The translations under genes were made by a program, and so were the position numbers. Below are positions 4,731-5,450 of a stretch of 5,450 nucleotides of DNA, in pieces. Source of the stretch: Candidatus Shapirobacteria bacterium. Its GTDB lineage: Bacteria > Patescibacteriota > Microgenomatia > UBA12405. The notes under the pieces are model-generated. The model saw only the letters and a program-made list of their open reading frames with translations, ran no database searches and had not been told where the DNA came from. Position 1 is the first letter of the stretch. Each line of letters begins with the position of its first letter. The DNA is taken from positions 1-5,450 of the forward strand of contig QMND01000053.1 in assembly GCA_003647605.1 (NCBI GenBank). The letters are read 5' to 3'.

Positions 4731-5037
4731 ATTAAGTTTGTTGTTGATAATTAGACAAGTGTGGTTGTGGCTGTGCAATTTGTATTTGTTGAGTTATGAA
4801 CCATTTAATGTGTTAAAGAAAATAAAAGAAGATAGGGATAAATCACAATTTTTATTAGTGGGAGGTAGCTTGTCAATACCAATGTTGATTTATGTAGTGA
4901 TGCGATTGATTACTGACCCGTTGCTATATGGAAGCTGGCTAATGTCGGTAGGAAGTATTTTCAAATTAGCAATTTTGTTGGAATTACTAGGTATGGCTTA
5001 TTTGATTTATTGGACAAATAGAGTGTTGAGGAGTTAA
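4714..5037 (+). CDS. Small membrane protein of the sigma-factor operon
   Basis: I do not recognise the family of this 107-residue protein. It has three hydrophobic stretches: about 4-26 (with Arg14 inside, so possibly amphipathic or a signal anchor), 46-66 (LLVGGSLSIPMLIYVVMRLI region) and 78-100. The segment 34-45 between the first two is strongly charged (KKIKEDRDK). No cysteines of the zinc anti-sigma type and no long cytoplasmic anti-sigma domain are seen. It starts inside the sigma-factor gene with a 17-bp overlap, in a different frame, and is followed three bases later by the zinc-ribbon gene. The position suggests it senses or anchors something for the sigma factor; that is inference from order only. 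It could equally be a subunit of a small transporter-like complex. Confidence 0.75.
   Translation: MKKIIKLSLLLIIRQVWLWLCNLYLLSYEPFNVLKKIKEDRDKSQFLLVGGSLSIPMLIYVVMRLITDPLLYGSWLMSVGSIFKLAILLELLGMAYLIYWTNRVLRS
5028..5033 (+). promoter_or_regulatory. Shine-Dalgarno sequence of the zinc-ribbon gene
   Basis: GAGGAG lies seven bases before ATG 5041, at the end of the membrane-protein gene. It is the clearest ribosome binding site in the window and fixes the start of the small downstream ORF, where most other genes show none. Confidence 0.7.
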
Positions 5038-5040
5038 GAA

Positions 5041-5226
5041 ATGGCTAGTCCTGCAGAAATATGGAGGTCGAGACACCAGAGATATAGATTAATAGGTGAA
5101 GTTTGTGAAGGTTGTGGAGCAAAAATTTTTCCACCTCGAGATGTTTGTCCTAGTTGTGGTAGTACAAAAACTGGGTATGAAATAATCAGAAGAAAAATCG
5201 ATGTAAAAATAGACAGAAAAAATTGA
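5041..5226 (+). CDS. Small zinc-ribbon protein, DUF35 N-terminal (rubredoxin-like) type
   Basis: The 61-residue protein contains two CxxC knuckles, C22/C25 and C36/C39, in the order CEGCG-AKIFPPRD-VCPSCG. With the preceding WRSRHQRYRLIGE this closely resembles the N-terminal zinc ribbon of DUF35/ChsH2-like proteins. In full-length members the ribbon is followed by an OB-fold that carries acyl-CoA substrates between thiolase-type enzymes. Here the protein stops after a basic tail (RRKIDVKIDRKN), so the OB-fold is absent and no thiolase is nearby; nucleic-acid or protein binding is then as likely. A good Shine-Dalgarno site and a 3-bp gap tie it to the membrane protein and sigma-factor genes. 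Its TGA stop (5224-5226) meets the 3' end of the convergent tRNA-Cys. The protein is probably real because of the intact zinc site. Confidence 0.82.
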   Translation: MASPAEIWRSRHQRYRLIGEVCEGCGAKIFPPRDVCPSCGSTKTGYEIIRRKIDVKIDRKN

Positions 5227-5296
5227 GACACGGGCGGGAGTTGAACCCGCTTAGATGGTTTTGCAGACCATTGCCTAACCGTTCGGCCACCGTGTC
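5226..5296 (-). tRNA. tRNA-Cys (anticodon GCA)
   Basis: The minus strand folds as a full cloverleaf: acceptor GACACGG/CCGTGTC, a three-pair D stem GCC/GGC, anticodon stem ATGGT/ACCAT around the loop CTGCAAA (anticodon GCA), a four-base variable region, and T arm GCGGG/CCCGC with loop TTCAACT. The discriminator base is U (complement of A5226), the usual cysteine identity base. CCA is not encoded, so it must be added by a nucleotidyltransferase. The discriminator base is shared with the last base of the zinc-ribbon stop codon on the other strand. Confidence 0.97.
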
Positions 5297-5305
5297 AATG
5301 GTCTT

Positions 5306-5311
5306 ATTTTA
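5306..5311 (-). promoter_or_regulatory. Putative -10 box of tRNA-Cys
   Basis: The minus strand reads TAAAAT ending nine bases before the mature 5' end at 5296, allowing a short 5' leader for RNase P. No convincing -35 is seen at standard spacing. Confidence 0.35.
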
Positions 5312-5324
5312 ACAAAAAAAGATT

Positions 5325-5382
5325 GATTCGAGTTAAGGGATATTTTGTGGAGGTAAAATTAACTCTTTTCTCCCAATGAATC
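5325..5382. other. Possible structured leader between tRNA-Cys and the last gene
   Basis: GAGTTAA (5330-5336) pairs perfectly with TTAACTC (5359-5365), and the adjacent GATTC (5325-5329) can pair with GAATC (5378-5382) across an internal loop. An RBS-like GGAGG (5349-5353) lies in the apical loop and CTCCC lies at 5370-5374. It could be a leader structure for the gene starting at 5423. It does not match a riboswitch I recognise. Confidence 0.25.
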
Positions 5383-5422
5383 GCCTATTTCTAATTTATT
5401 AACACTTTGTTACATTAATCCT

Positions 5423-5450
5423 ATGAAAATTTTACAAAAACTTAGAAATG
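5423..5450 (+). CDS. Possible start of a gene cut by the window end
   Basis: An ATG at 5423 opens nine codons (MKILQKLRN) without a stop before the window ends. TACATT (5411-5416) ends six nt before it, the same close -10-like spacing seen at other starts here, and there is no Shine-Dalgarno sequence. The product cannot be identified. The start is plausible but short evidence keeps confidence low. Confidence 0.4.

Noticed and set aside
5034..5231. Minus-strand ORF of 65 codons opposite the zinc-ribbon gene
   Set aside because: The plus-strand frame has an intact double CxxC ribbon and a strong Shine-Dalgarno site; the minus frame has neither.
1..5450. CRISPR array
   Set aside because: No set of regularly spaced direct repeats; the repeats present are few, inverted and irregularly placed.
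1..5450. Alternative genetic code with TGA as glycine or tryptophan
   Set aside because: TGA ends several well-delimited proteins at their expected length and does not occur inside the recognised families.

Overview
The window is AT-rich, with short, tightly packed and often overlapping genes, a transketolase split into two subunits, few clear Shine-Dalgarno sites, and -10-like boxes almost touching start codons. This looks like a small-genome bacterium of the Candidate Phyla Radiation / Patescibacteria, perhaps a Microgenomates-like lineage. That placement is inference from gene content and style; there is no marker gene here. TGA is used as a stop (VOC gene, transketolase N subunit, zinc ribbon), so the code appears standard.

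Left part (about 94-2377) looks like an accessory island, all genes on the minus strand. Reading right to left it holds a peptidase-E-like (family S51) gene, a VOC/glyoxalase-fold gene, and an MntA-HepT type nucleotidyltransferase/HEPN toxin-antitoxin pair. These genes are separated by sites resembling integron attC recombination sites: ATAAC/GTTAT termini, partly complementary arms and an inner stem. The clearest is at 1260-1377, with a short one at 2340-2377. Their ends form nested perfect inverted repeats (8 bp outer, 9 bp inner). This is the pattern expected if a 1081-bp cassette carrying the peptidase gene was inserted at a G|TT point inside an older site. A second pair of matching half-sites (94-115 and 1216-1236) brackets the VOC and mntA-hepT genes. 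The VOC gene is further enclosed by a 28-bp inverted repeat (26/28). No integrase gene is visible.

Middle part (2425-4196) is core metabolism: transketolase C-terminal and N-terminal subunits, coupled by an ATGA overlap, on the minus strand. They act together as one ThDP enzyme of the non-oxidative pentose phosphate pathway. The N subunit has Ser-Asp-Ala where the family normally has Gly-Asp-Gly.

Right part (4239-5226) is a plus-strand three-gene unit divergent from transketolase across a 42-bp gap: a short ECF-like sigma factor, a small membrane protein (17-bp overlap) and a 61-residue zinc-ribbon protein (3-bp gap). The stop codon of the last gene touches the 3' end of a convergent tRNA-Cys(GCA). 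A further plus-strand gene probably begins at 5423 and runs off the window.
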